Source: Nakazawaea peltata (lineage: Eukaryota; Ascomycota; Pichiomycetes; Alaninales; Pachysolenaceae). From it: a stretch of 64,000 nt of DNA. Below the pieces are notes generated by a model that worked only from the letters and a program-made list of their open reading frames with translations, searched no databases and was not told where the DNA came from. The stretch is taken from positions 128,620 to 192,619 of the forward strand of contig BCGQ01000007.1 of NCBI GenBank assembly GCA_001599355.1. Reading direction: 5' to 3'. Below, piece by piece: positions 19,110 to 28,925 of this stretch. Every line of letters begins with the position of its first letter. Position 1 is the first letter of the stretch. The position numbers and the translations under genes are program-made.

Positions 19110-21708
19110 ACCCCCTATATAGAAGGAGTACCTCTGTAACCTATGCATCTAAAATCAACATTATTTATTTTTCATTACTAAGAATATTGTAACGTCTGGG
19201 AACTACCTATCTTATCGAGGAGAATTCCCGCTAGAGTATATTTCTTTTTTTTAGCGCCTTGCCGTAGCTGTGCTAGTCGTTCACTAAAAAATGCTGGCCG
19301 ATTGCAGCCGTACGATTCTGTTTTCTCTAGTGGCAACAAGCGGGTGGCTCAGTGTAACTGTTCGCCGGCAGGTGGGATGTCCATACCGTTCACTATAATA
19401 TGCGTGCTATTCGTGCTAAATACCCCCATCGTAAGCGCGCATAGTACCTAAACAGAAAATAGACGCAACTTTAACGCACATATTCACATATTTTTCACTA
19501 ACTTTAAAATAAGTTAGTTTACTTCGTTTTATTCCAAATAGTCAAGGATCTTGGCCTACTCAACTGGAGAGACATCTCATTAGGCAAGAGGTGATCTAAA
19601 AAATACCTGGTTTTATGTTCAGGATTATCTTAAATTAACCAACCAACTAATATGTCATCTCCTTCAATACTATTCTTCTTCTTGACATGTGCTAAATCTT
19701 CTTTGTCTCAGGGTCCCCTGGGGATTCGGTAAATCACGCTGACTAATTCTACCCCAGCAGATTTTTTTATGCTGCTTATTATTACTTTTCTCTTCGCATA
19801 CTTATTGCCTAGTCTTATTACGGCATATTGGCCGAACTGACCCGTAACCACCCTAATCGAGAAATAAGCAACAAGAAAAGTGAGACAAAAATATTCTATA
19901 CATGAATTCAGTAGTATGCAGATGTTGGTAGCTGCATTGTTAGGCAGAACTATGAAAAATAACACCGAACAAACTGCGTTAGAATTTGCAAATTCTGCTT
20001 CAGCATTGCCAGCGGTAGAGCACGGTTCCATGTGACACGTTATGCATATGAGATGGAAAGGAAGAAGGTCTTTGACCAAACTACTTGATAAAAAATTCCC
20101 CTTCCCGACAAAAACACTCTCTTTCTTCTCGGCCTATATCTAAGATCAAGATTAGCATATTTTAAGTTGAGCCCCCAAGGCAGCAGGTTGCCATATTTTC
20201 AAAAGCAATGATGCAGATAATCATCCCATGTCAGCATATTACTTAATTCCGTTTTCTGTTCGCTTCGTTTAGCTGTTAATTATTGTATTTGTCGAAGTAG
20301 ATCTGTCAGCAGGACCCACGCTTTCTGAACCAAACCCCTCACGCATTTTTGGCCCCATCCTATTTTAATAATTCCATATTTCGCTCCATGTTGAGTTTGG
20401 GATTTTCGCAAAAGGCTTTATAAAGGTGCTGGAAGACACTTCGGGGATATTCTTACCTACATCGGTAATATGCATAGATCAAATAGCTAGCAAATGAGAA
20501 AAGGAACTTGGTGTGTGTCTCAAGTGCAGCGTTACTTGAGTTAAGTAATCTTTTGGAAGAATTCCTGCAATGGTCAAGCCACCTTACACTGGCCTGCCTT
20601 TGCTCTCTCGTCCTCTTTTCTGACCAAAAAAGTGCGTCCACGTATGAGCACTATATCACCAAGGGTCTCAACCCTTATTTCAAGATTTAAAAAATATACT
20701 GTGACTGTTGCTTTGTTGAGTACCCTGCTATAACCTTATTCAAAGGACATGCCTGTCTTCCGGAGATCCTTTCTTGTTCCAGAGTATTCTTCATGTTTCA
20801 CCTGTGATTAGCACTCAACATCTCCGAGACATCACAGCTTTTCGTACATAAATACTTTTTGTGGATCCTGTACAATTTTAGTTTTCCATGTTCCTTTTGC
20901 ATACGATCGCAGTTTTTCGTTCGTGTTTGTTATAACTTTAAACTAGATTTTCTTTTTCTATTTCTTCGTCTAGCATCTTAAGCAGGCAACTTTTGACGAG
21001 CCGCACACATTTAGAGCAATTGTTGAGGGGGGGAAAAAAAAAAAGAAAAAAGGAAGAAGGCCCAAGCACGGAAACACCTTCTGAAAAGATTACCGATGTG
21101 GACCAGTAATGTACTTTGAATTAGCTCAGCGTCATAACACGTAATAGCGATGACATTTGGACAAAACTTTGCAGCAATTAGAGGTAAAATTATTTGCCCC
21201 TCCGCCCCGCCTCCTGCACTCACGGTTCCTGCAATCTTAACCTTGTGATCCCATCGGGTTTTTTTATCTTTTACTTTTGAGAACAAAAAACATAAATAGA
21301 TCCAAATATGCACCAGCTACTTCCGGTTACTGGGTTTCTTCTATAATTAGCCATCCTGTAGTGTCTTATCGTGAGTGTCATCTCGATTTAAATATTGTTG
21401 ATATCACAGAGTGGAGTGCTCGTAATCGGCATAGTCATAGATTTTAAGACAAGTGAATCCTGAACAAGATTTCTAATTTGGGATTAGTGTGGTCTCGGAA
21501 CGGTGCTTTGCAAGGGGTAGAGACAACTCAAAAAAAAAGCACCAACAATTGACATCCGATATATATATGAACAGATATAACAATCTGGCACGAATTAAAC
21601 TGCATATTTCACAAGTCTTTTGACTATTGTGGATTAACTATTGCATTGATATCGAATTCTTTAACTTCGTGCCACTATAATATTTTTAAAGGTCCACTGC
21701 GGTGAACC
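19110..21708. other. 2.6-kb noncoding gap between paralogous C2H2 genes
   Basis: The largest gap in the window. Open frames (for example minus strand 19708-20079 and 21011-21313) are short, unlike any protein I know and full of isolated Cys/Phe codons typical of AT-rich noise. T/A runs and scattered TATATA near 21560 suggest a promoter at the right end. No tRNA, LTR or transposase motif seen. It could be a long regulatory region or hold a noncoding RNA, but I cannot support a specific feature. Confidence 0.45.
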
Positions 21709-22728
21709 ATGCCTACAATTTCAGACGAGGGTTCATTTACAGGCGGGTCAGATACAAGCATGGATCTGGAAAAGTCCCTGAAGGTAAATAAGCTTGTGGA
21801 TATCTTGAATCCAGAGGCCGGGTCCAAAGTCAAAACAGATAAAAGATCACCTCGAAGCCTGTCGGTGAAAATGCAGGCCCAGGCAGAGGCAGCATTGAAA
21901 AGAAGAAGAAGGAAAAGATATCAGGAAGTAAATAGGTTTTTCGAATGTGATTACCCCAATTGTGGGAAATCTTACGGTTCATTGACCCATTTGAATGAAC
22001 ATCGGGTTATTCAGAAGCATGGAGAGAGGAAACGTTTAGAAGAATTCAAGCATGTCAAAGATCTTATAGCGTTTAAAAAGTTAGAACAAAGTATATTGAA
22101 AAGAGAAACAGTAATTTTGAGTGCTCCTGAAGATTCATCGACAGGGAAACCACAATTTTTAATGCCAAAGTGGCTGGAACACAAAGGCACAGTTGAGTAC
22201 GTGCCTATTGAAGAGGTGGTTCCTCGGCCAGCAGAAGAGCATGACCAACAAGGTTCGATATATCCACCAATTCAAGCACGTTCTAGTTCGACATCCGAGT
22301 CAATTGGGCCTACATTAGTACCTCCGGTCAATTTACCACCTTTTCCATATCATTCCCGTCCATTCACCGAGGGGACGGTTCCATCTGCAGGTCTGGTGCC
22401 AATCCCGCCGCATCCAGGACAACAACACCAGCAACATCTCCATCCACAGTACGTTCCACATCCTCCATTTCAGCTCCCACCAAATTACCTGGGTCCCCAG
22501 CCAGTCGCCTATTATATTCCACTGGTCCAGGCCTCACCTCCTCCTGCTGGAACTCAACCTTTAGCTTCGTACGGCGTTGCACCTCACCCCCAATCGCTGC
22601 AGTCACTCCCATTACAATCCCCTCCTGATAGACAAACTCATCCCCTGTGGAACCAGCAGGCCCCTCAACTATATTACGATTACGAAAGACAGTGTTATTT
22701 TTATTATCCTAATCATGGTCAACCTTGA
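21709..22728 (+). CDS. CON7-type C2H2 zinc-finger transcription factor (copy 2)
   Basis: Encodes 339 residues. The finger has Cys80, Cys85, His98 and His104, with CDYPNCGKSYGSLTHLNEH and VIQKHGERKRLEEFKHVKD. This is nearly identical to copy 1 through the finger, including the following EFKH/DFKH helix, while the flanks differ. The N-terminus is acidic and Ser-rich. The C-terminal 150 residues are Pro, Gln, His and Tyr-rich. The two genes clearly derive from one duplication, with the DNA-binding module constrained and the rest free to diverge. Its role is not known; CON7 relatives regulate morphogenesis. Confidence 0.78.
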   Translation: MPTISDEGSFTGGSDTSMDLEKSLKVNKLVDILNPEAGSKVKTDKRSPRSLSVKMQAQAEAALKRRRRKRYQEVNRFFECDYPNCGKSYGSLTHLNEHRVIQKHGERKRLEEFKHVKDLIAFKKLEQSILKRETVILSAPEDSSTGKPQFLMPKWLEHKGTVEYVPIEEVVPRPAEEHDQQGSIYPPIQARSSSTSESIGPTLVPPVNLPPFPYHSRPFTEGTVPSAGLVPIPPHPGQQHQQHLHPQYVPHPPFQLPPNYLGPQPVAYYIPLVQASPPPAGTQPLASYGVAPHPQSLQSLPLQSPPDRQTHPLWNQQAPQLYYDYERQCYFYYPNHGQP

Positions 22729-23100
22729 TCTAATCATTATTAATTCGCATGGCATATCGCCCCTTCTTACTTTTCAAAATAGACGCTGCCACAGAGAACA
22801 AAGCATGCTGTCACAGAAACTTTAGATAAACCTAAATTTCAATCCACTCTCCTCGCTAAATTTGACCTCGTAGACACGTCCGAAAAATCGGCAAACTCCG
22901 CGGCTCCTCCATCTCTTCCCCCCTTAACGCTGGCCAGGAACCTCCCTGAGTCTCCCCAATTCAAGTTACCCTTTTGGGACATTTCGTATTTTGCTATCCA
23001 TTAACTGGTGTCCCGATGTTTTTTGCTAAATAAAATTTTTATTTATAGTTTGAAGCATAGGAAGAGGTACAGACCAAGAGTTGACCACGGAAGCAAGAAG
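22729..23100. other. Intergenic upstream of ULP1
   Basis: A 372-bp space with no recognised gene. The ULP1 frame is open from 23008 but the first ATG is at 23101. CCCCTT runs near 22920 could be stress-response elements. Confidence 0.4.
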
Positions 23101-25269
23101 ATGAGTTTTGGGGGGTATAACGGGCGCTCTATTGCGCTTGGTGGAGGATCTCAAAAGAATGAGGCCGAAAACACCACCCAATCTGGTGATCTGAATCTGC
23201 CAATGGTGATAACAAAGAGACGAGTAATGGTACCTTCGGCGGGGGCGTCTTCTTCTCAGAAGTTGGCGTTTGGCAAGTTGCCGAACTTTGCCTCGTATCT
23301 GGATGGTGATCTGACTCAGCAGCGGTCGAGTAGTGTACATACTTTAAGAATAAATGAAGGGGATCTTAGTCGTGATGCCGATCTTCCTCCGTTGAAAAGT
23401 CAAAACGATGCCGATTTCGAGTTGGTTTCAAACAATCACGAGAGGAAATATCATAATTTTAATCTGTTTGGACCAGTTAAGGAGTATCAGGGGTTCAATA
23501 ATTATCGTACGAGCAGTACTGTGTTTCATAGGGGATCAGATCGTGTTAATATACTTAAGGCTGAAACTCCGATGAAATCACCACTGAACCAACAGCAGCG
23601 GCAACAGCAACAACTGGATACCACACAGAATTTATTCAAACAAAATTTAACATCCGTCACTTCCTCAATTACTAGACTGCAAAATGAGATCATGGCATTT
23701 GAACAAAATCAGCAATTAGAGCCTTTAAAGAAACTGCTTGTATTCATATGGAAATTTATGGTGATCGGGATGTTGAAAATAGGGGAGTTTATTTTCTCTA
23801 AATGGGGATTAGATACAACTGTTCAGGATTCTGAGTCCTCTGAAGAACTGCAGCAAAGACGAACCGAAGAAGACCTCGTGTCAAACGTGGATTTGGATAT
23901 TAGTGACTCTCATATAATCGAGACCCCGTTGCTGAAGAAAAGTTTATGGTCATATAAAGATGAAAGTTTCAATGTGAGCTCACTTGTATGGCAACAATCA
24001 AAGGAAAAACTGAAATCTGATCTCCGAGTCTCCACAGAACCTATAGTCAGCAGTAGCAGTGACAGTGAATATGGGTGTCACTTCGTTAACATAGACAAGG
24101 CTGAAGACAACGAACCGAATGTAGAGTTGGAATATATCAGAAGGATTTTCAATACCGAAGGGAAGTTTGAGTTGCAACTCAACGATAGAGCTCCTTCAAG
24201 AGAGTCTATTGAGCCTCAGCAGAAAAACACGACCAATCTCACTCGGATTTTCAGCTTATCGGAAAAGATGCGCGCAGCTTTGGGGGGGAATAGCAGCTCT
24301 TCGGACGGGGATGATAGTGTGGTGATCTTGGAGGAGCATGAACATCCTCAGTTCAGATCACAATTTGATACTCGATTCGATGATCGTTTGAACCAGCAGT
24401 CTCTTCTTCTCTTTGAGGAGGAATTCAAGACTTATCAAGCGATCATCGAAGAGAAACGTCGTAGACAGGAATTGATCAAAGAGTTAAGAGAGCAGAAGGA
24501 GCAGAAATCTCTGGTGCGCAAATTGGACCAGCAGCAAATCCAAGATCTGATTCTGGTGATCCAAGATTACGATGAGGACAAATTCATTAAAAGTGTGAAT
24601 GGTGTAGAATTAAAAGTTCGGGATTTCAAGACATTGAAAGATTCATGTTGGTTGAATGATAATGTGATTGACCTGTATTTGAGTTTGATCACTAAAAGAA
24701 ATTCCGGTAGTTCATTTGTATTTACGACTCATTTCTATACCACTTTACTGTCTAAGGGTTATCAATCGGTACAAAGATGGCTGAAACGTAAGAAGATCGA
24801 TGTGACTCAGTTGGATTATATTTTTGTACCGATCAATTCGCTGAATACTCATTGGTCTTTACTGGTTGTTAACAACAAACAGCAGAAATTCGTGTATTAT
24901 GACTCGTTGTCTTGTGATTTCGAGATCAAAGACAGAGACCAATTGGATGAATTTGAGTTACAGCAAAGACTCGACCGGATTGAGTATGAGAAGAAAAGAA
25001 ATATGACTATCTTAAGGAATTTGATGACGTATATGGAAAATGAAGACAAACGTTTACATAACGGGCAGAACACGATTAACTTTTCCGAGTATCAAATGTT
25101 GCCGTTAGTTAAGACCCCACAGCAAAAAAATGGGTCGGATTGCGGAGTTTTCACATGTACGGCTGTGGAATTTCTCTCGAGAGAAAGTTTCCTCAAATTT
25201 AATCAGCTGGATATGCCAAATTTGAGGTTGAAGATGGTTTATGAATTATTGAATGAAAAGTTAATCTAG
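23101..25269 (+). CDS. ULP1: SUMO protease of the Ulp1 type
   Basis: Encodes 722 residues. Ulp1 cleaves SUMO precursors and conjugates, mostly at nuclear pores. The C48 cysteine-protease domain spans about 510-722, with WLNDNVIDLYL, RWLKRKKIDVTQLDYIFVPI, the catalytic His584 in THWSLL, Asp601 in YYDSLS, Gln near PQQKNGSDCG, and catalytic Cys681 in DCGVF. The WLND and RWLKRKK blocks follow yeast Ulp1 more closely than Ulp2. The long N-terminus is low-complexity, as expected for nuclear-pore targeting, and includes one hydrophobic helix (about 230-255, WKFMVIGMLKIGEFIF). The start ATG at 23101 is the first in frame. Confidence 0.9.
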   Translation: MSFGGYNGRSIALGGGSQKNEAENTTQSGDLNLPMVITKRRVMVPSAGASSSQKLAFGKLPNFASYLDGDLTQQRSSSVHTLRINEGDLSRDADLPPLKSQNDADFELVSNNHERKYHNFNLFGPVKEYQGFNNYRTSSTVFHRGSDRVNILKAETPMKSPLNQQQRQQQQLDTTQNLFKQNLTSVTSSITRLQNEIMAFEQNQQLEPLKKLLVFIWKFMVIGMLKIGEFIFSKWGLDTTVQDSESSEELQQRRTEEDLVSNVDLDISDSHIIETPLLKKSLWSYKDESFNVSSLVWQQSKEKLKSDLRVSTEPIVSSSSDSEYGCHFVNIDKAEDNEPNVELEYIRRIFNTEGKFELQLNDRAPSRESIEPQQKNTTNLTRIFSLSEKMRAALGGNSSSSDGDDSVVILEEHEHPQFRSQFDTRFDDRLNQQSLLLFEEEFKTYQAIIEEKRRRQELIKELREQKEQKSLVRKLDQQQIQDLILVIQDYDEDKFIKSVNGVELKVRDFKTLKDSCWLNDNVIDLYLSLITKRNSGSSFVFTTHFYTTLLSKGYQSVQRWLKRKKIDVTQLDYIFVPINSLNTHWSLLVVNNKQQKFVYYDSLSCDFEIKDRDQLDEFELQQRLDRIEYEKKRNMTILRNLMTYMENEDKRLHNGQNTINFSEYQMLPLVKTPQQKNGSDCGVFTCTAVEFLSRESFLKFNQLDMPNLRLKMVYELLNEKLI

Positions 25270-25725
25270 ACAGTAATAAATATCGCATGTGTAAGAGGTT
25301 TGTAGGAGGAATCGTGAAGGTACTATGGGTGACAAGTCAGCGAGGTGCTCCAAGCCCAGTTTCTGAGCACGGCATTCTTTGCTGCTCTTATGCACTCAAA
25401 TTTGACATGCAGATGAAAAACTCAAACTCAAATTTGAAGTGACCTCAAGCAGGTGTGGTGACCAAGACAAGGAATAAATTTGCTGAGAATGGCTGAGTTT
25501 ACGAAAAAGGGGTGATAATATCGCTAGAAGTTGTGCATGTCTCAAGCCGGATGTATGCTTTGGTAAAGATGTTTCTCCGTTTATGCTGGCAAGAAGATGT
25601 CTCACCTGTTGCATCGGCCTTAAGTATGCAAGATGACGAAGAGTCTCACTCAGAAAATAGTTGCCTAATTGGGAGAGAGGTGATACGAATGTAGTTAAGT
25701 AGAAACGAATAAGTTATCACGTACA
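25270..25725. other. Intergenic between ULP1 and tRNA-Leu
   Basis: A 456-bp space of moderate GC content. Two copies of the palindrome TCAAATTTGA occur near 25398 and 25430. A noncoding RNA is possible but I find no diagnostic motif. Confidence 0.4.
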
Positions 25726-25830
25726 GGTTGTGTGGCCGAGTGGTCTAAGGCGCTCGACTCAAGCAGTTAATTTTCTGTTTCTGTGCGATCGAGTCTCGAA
25801 AGAGGCAGGAGTTCGAACCTCCTCGCAACC
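25726..25830 (+). tRNA. tRNA-Leu, anticodon CAA, with a 24-nt intron (25764-25787)
   Basis: The acceptor arms GGTTGTG and CGCAACC pair with one G-U. The D-arm is GCC/GGC, the anticodon stem CTCGA/TCGAG, the anticodon CAA at 25760-25762, followed by G37, an intron and the 3' half. A long variable arm (TCTCGAAAGAGGC) marks a class II tRNA, and the T-arm is AGGAG TTCGAAC CTCCT. It reads UUG leucine codons. Leu(CAA) also has an intron in S. cerevisiae. It is the only tRNA I find here; no Leu tRNA with anticodon CAG is present. T-rich sequence follows, acting as Pol III terminator (25834 onward). Confidence 0.95.
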
Positions 25831-25966
25831 AATATTTTTTTTCATTTTTTTTCAAAACTATTGGAATATTATACACGACCACCCCACATTGGATTCAAAA
25901 AAAAAGAGGAGAAGTTAACTTTGATGATCTTATAAAGGTTATAGACGTGGTATCGGAGGGTTAGCA

Positions 25967-26273
25967 ATGAAGTTTCCTGGAATTGTTAAGGAGCTTAGAT
26001 TCTTTTTATCTCAGACAGGTGAGGCATCTCAGCCATTGAAGTGAGTTGAATTGGTGATTGATGATATATTGGGATACTAACATTAGTAGGAACTTTTTAG
26101 TAGCCAATTATGCTACGATTAAGAAGCAGAATCCTGGGATTCCAATTATGATCCGTGAAAGTGCGGGGATCCCACCAAGTGTTACAATTCGTTATGAAAT
26201 GGGGAAAGAAGTCAAGACAAGTTTAGATGGAGTTGATCAAAAGGGAATTGAGCAGAAGTTGAGTGGGTTGTAG
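25967..26273 (+). CDS. NADH dehydrogenase (complex I) subunit NDUFA2/B8; join(25967..26040, 26087..26273)
   Basis: Encodes 86 residues (85 with the alternative acceptor). It is the small thioredoxin-like accessory subunit of mitochondrial complex I. Exon 1 gives MKFPGIVKELRFFLSQTGE, exon 2 gives NFLVANYATIKKQNPGIPIMIRES and IPPSVTIRYEMG. The IKKxNPxxPIxIRE core matches NDUFA2. The gene has one 46-49 nt intron with GTGAGT donor and TACTAAC branch point. The end is TTAGTAG, so acceptors at 26086 or 26089 both keep frame, differing by one codon. Its presence shows this yeast retains complex I. Confidence 0.88.
26041..26086 (+). other. Spliceosomal intron in NDUFA2 gene, tandem acceptor
   Basis: GTGAGT at 26041, TACTAAC at about 26075, and acceptor AGs at 26086 and 26089, only three bases apart. 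Confidence 0.85.
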
Positions 26274-26894
26274 TGGGTTATAGTGGGCTCGATAGAGTGA
26301 TATCTTTGTGCGCGCTGTCGCACAGTACTTATTTATTATGGTGGAAGGTTATTTTCACAAGATTTATTTATTGCAGTGAAGGCTGATTATTTATTATGGT
26401 GCGTAGTACTAATATTGATGGTTGCGTTATGTAACGATTATCTATAATAGTACGTAGCACTTATATTTATTAATTTATTATTGAACTAATCTACTGTAGC
26501 GTATTTGTAGAGTGAGACAGTGATGACGTTCTGTTGATATTTCTGTATTTCTGTTCTGATGTGTTTAGTTAGTGGATGTCACTTCTTCCCTCCATTCCTT
26601 TCTCTCTATTCTTTTCCCTCCACTCTTCGCTCCGCCCATTCTTTTCCTTCCTCCTTCCTCCTTCCTCCTTCCTCCCTCCTTTTCCCTTCCTCCTTCCTCC
26701 TTCCTCCCTCCTTTTCCCTTCCTCCTTCCTCCTTCCTCCCTCCTTTTCCCTTCCCCCTCCATTCTTTCCCTCCCTTTCCCTCCCTTTTCCCTCGTCCCTG
26801 CCCTCCTTTCCTTCGCTCACCTGACACGAAATCAAAATCGATAAAAAAACCTTCTCAATTAACAACAAGTATCAAGATTGGAAGGAACGATAAA
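26274..26894 (+). repeat. Intergenic with long polypyrimidine repeat (about 26582-26816)
   Basis: Nearly pure C/T on the plus strand for about 230 nt. It is made of TTCCTCC units nested in a larger repeat of about 30 nt (CTCCCTCCTTTTCCC spacer, three copies). It lies directly before the IES1 start and may lie in its promoter or leader. Frames through it encode only Pro/Ser/Leu or Arg/Glu/Gly repeats. Confidence 0.75.
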
Positions 26895-28925
26895 ATGTAC
26901 GATCCTGTTCACGACACGACGGACCAGAATAACTCTGATGAAGTGGGTGCTGGTAAGACTGTGGAAGCGATTTCTGGGAACGGAACGGGCGCCGATGGCG
27001 CTACTGTTGGTGCTACCGCAGCTACTGATGGCGTTGGCGCTACCGCTACCACTGTTACTGACGGCGCTACCACCTCTCATCCAATCCCTGTCAAATCTCC
27101 TAACGATCACAAAGTATCGATCAACTCCCTCTTAAGTGATGAGCCTGAACCCTCTCATTACGATTATGACCATCATGATCTGACACCTTCAAAGCGTGTC
27201 TTATTGGCTAATAAACGGAAGAAGAAGGAAGACAGTTCGTCATTGAGCGGTACGCCTTCCTCGGGAAAATCGACTCTGGGCTGGCCCCCTTCATTATTGA
27301 CGCCTCTGCATTCATCCAAATCCAGACACTTGAAGAAACCCGACAGTGAGCCTCTTTTGAGAGCCGATATTCAATACGATTTCCTCGAATTGTTGTTGTT
27401 GAACGATGTCAAGTTCTTGACTAACCCATTTGCTGAGATCAAGGATGATATTAAGTACTGGGATAAGATCAGTGGTGGAGAGTCCAGATCCCCTGATAAG
27501 TTGACGTTCTTCCAATTATATTTGATCACAATTTTACAAAGTAATCGTATCTCGAAAATTTTGAAGGACCGGTTGTTGGACGATTTGAATTATCTGTTCA
27601 AATTCATTGTCTTGTGTTTGTTGGTCAACTTCGGTAGATTGAATACCACCATTAACTTTGACTATGAGATGAGATCTCAATTGAGAACTTATCATTGTAT
27701 TCCACTGTTGCAACTGAACCATGAATTGTTTGGGATTCTGCAAGAACCTGCTAATATTGTCGAGAACAATGGAGGAGGTAGTGGATATACACTGAACAGT
27801 GTCAAGCAATTGCAAGATACTCCTAGATTGAAGACTATTTTGAAGAGTGTGGCTGATTTCAATAACAAATTGGGCAGTTCCAGACCTGATATTTTCTTGA
27901 GCACTTGTGCCGAACAAAATGTGTTACCAGAGAGGGACAATTTGAAGAACAGATTCAATTTGGTTAGTTTGATCTTCCATTTGGCGTCGTATGAGGCTAA
28001 GATTGTAGAGACCTTTGTTAAGGAACGTACTTTTGAATCGAGATCCACAGTTTTGAATGAGATCTTCTTGTTGAATAGTGGGAACCCGGTATTGAAAGTT
28101 AAGAGATTCCTTTGGTTAATGTATGTGTTGCATGAGACTGATTTGACCGATGAAGGAAACATGGAGAATCCATTTGGAGATATTGAAAGAGATGAAAATG
28201 GTAAAGAGGTGAATTTGATTCCTGAATTAATTGCTGAATCTGATGAATTGTACAATCAAGACACAGAAGTGGAATTGGAGTTCCTGAACAAGATGAAGTT
28301 AAAGAGAAAGAATTTCTTGGCCATTGTAGAGAATTTGGCCACTAAGGAAGATGGTGATCGTAGCGTGGTATTTGATTCTGACACATCGATGGTGGCACAT
28401 GGAAGTCCTGAGACTCCAATTGTGAAATTGAAGTTGAATAAGAAGGGACGTAAGAGACGGATCATCGATGGAGACGGTACTGTGATTGTTAGTGGAGACG
28501 TGAGTCAGTTAGCACAAGAAGATGGTGATGAGAAGCCTAAGAAATTAAGAAAGAAACCGGGACCAGTTCCTAAAGCTTTGAGGTTAGCTCAGGAGGAATC
28601 TCTGAAGAAGAAGAGTGTGGTGGTGAAGGGGAAGAAGATGAAGAAGGCAATGAAAGTGAAATTACCACTGAAGGAACTGGCCAAACAAAAAGTATTGGAG
28701 AAGTTTATAGAAGAGTATATTTTGTTACAGATGGAATCGAAGAGACGTGAACGGAAACAAATTGGGACTCTGGGCTTCTTGAAGGATCTTAGTATTGCGG
28801 AGATTGAGCAGCTTGATATTCCTGTTGAATTGGATTATAATGAGTTGAAGATTGGATATATGGAGGCACTTTATCATATGAGTCCAGGAATACCACGGAA
28901 GACTGAACTTAGTGATCTTTTTTAG
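26895..28925 (+). CDS. IES1: INO80 chromatin-remodelling complex subunit Ies1
   Basis: Encodes 676 residues. Ies1 is a fungal subunit of the INO80 remodeller. The marker block runs from HLKKPDSEPLLRADIQYDFL (about 140-160) through FTNPF-like LTNPFAEIKDD, LTFFQLYL, KDRLLDD, LLVNFGRLNTTINFDYEMR, SQLRTYHCIPLLQ and KQLQDTPRLKTILKS, each resembling S. cerevisiae Ies1. The N-terminal 110 residues are Gly/Ala/Thr-rich. The C-terminus has a basic Lys-rich segment (KKLRKKPGPVPKALR) with an AT-hook-like PGPVPK. The start ATG at 26895 (MYDPVHD) follows the polypyrimidine tract. Confidence 0.8.
   Translation: MYDPVHDTTDQNNSDEVGAGKTVEAISGNGTGADGATVGATAATDGVGATATTVTDGATTSHPIPVKSPNDHKVSINSLLSDEPEPSHYDYDHHDLTPSKRVLLANKRKKKEDSSSLSGTPSSGKSTLGWPPSLLTPLHSSKSRHLKKPDSEPLLRADIQYDFLELLLLNDVKFLTNPFAEIKDDIKYWDKISGGESRSPDKLTFFQLYLITILQSNRISKILKDRLLDDLNYLFKFIVLCLLVNFGRLNTTINFDYEMRSQLRTYHCIPLLQLNHELFGILQEPANIVENNGGGSGYTLNSVKQLQDTPRLKTILKSVADFNNKLGSSRPDIFLSTCAEQNVLPERDNLKNRFNLVSLIFHLASYEAKIVETFVKERTFESRSTVLNEIFLLNSGNPVLKVKRFLWLMYVLHETDLTDEGNMENPFGDIERDENGKEVNLIPELIAESDELYNQDTEVELEFLNKMKLKRKNFLAIVENLATKEDGDRSVVFDSDTSMVAHGSPETPIVKLKLNKKGRKRRIIDGDGTVIVSGDVSQLAQEDGDEKPKKLRKKPGPVPKALRLAQEESLKKKSVVVKGKKMKKAMKVKLPLKELAKQKVLEKFIEEYILLQMESKRRERKQIGTLGFLKDLSIAEIEQLDIPVELDYNELKIGYMEALYHMSPGIPRKTELSDLF

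Noticed and set aside
20011-20035. AGCGGTAGAGCAC resembling a tRNA D-arm
   Set aside because: No pairing acceptor stem and no T-loop GGTTCGA-type sequence nearby.
19708-20079. Open frame of 123 codons on the minus strand
   Set aside because: No family resemblance, no conserved motif, and AT-rich composition in a noncoding gap.
26565-26868. Minus and plus open frames in the pyrimidine tract
   Set aside because: They encode only Arg/Glu/Gly or Pro/Ser/Leu repeats from the repeated DNA.
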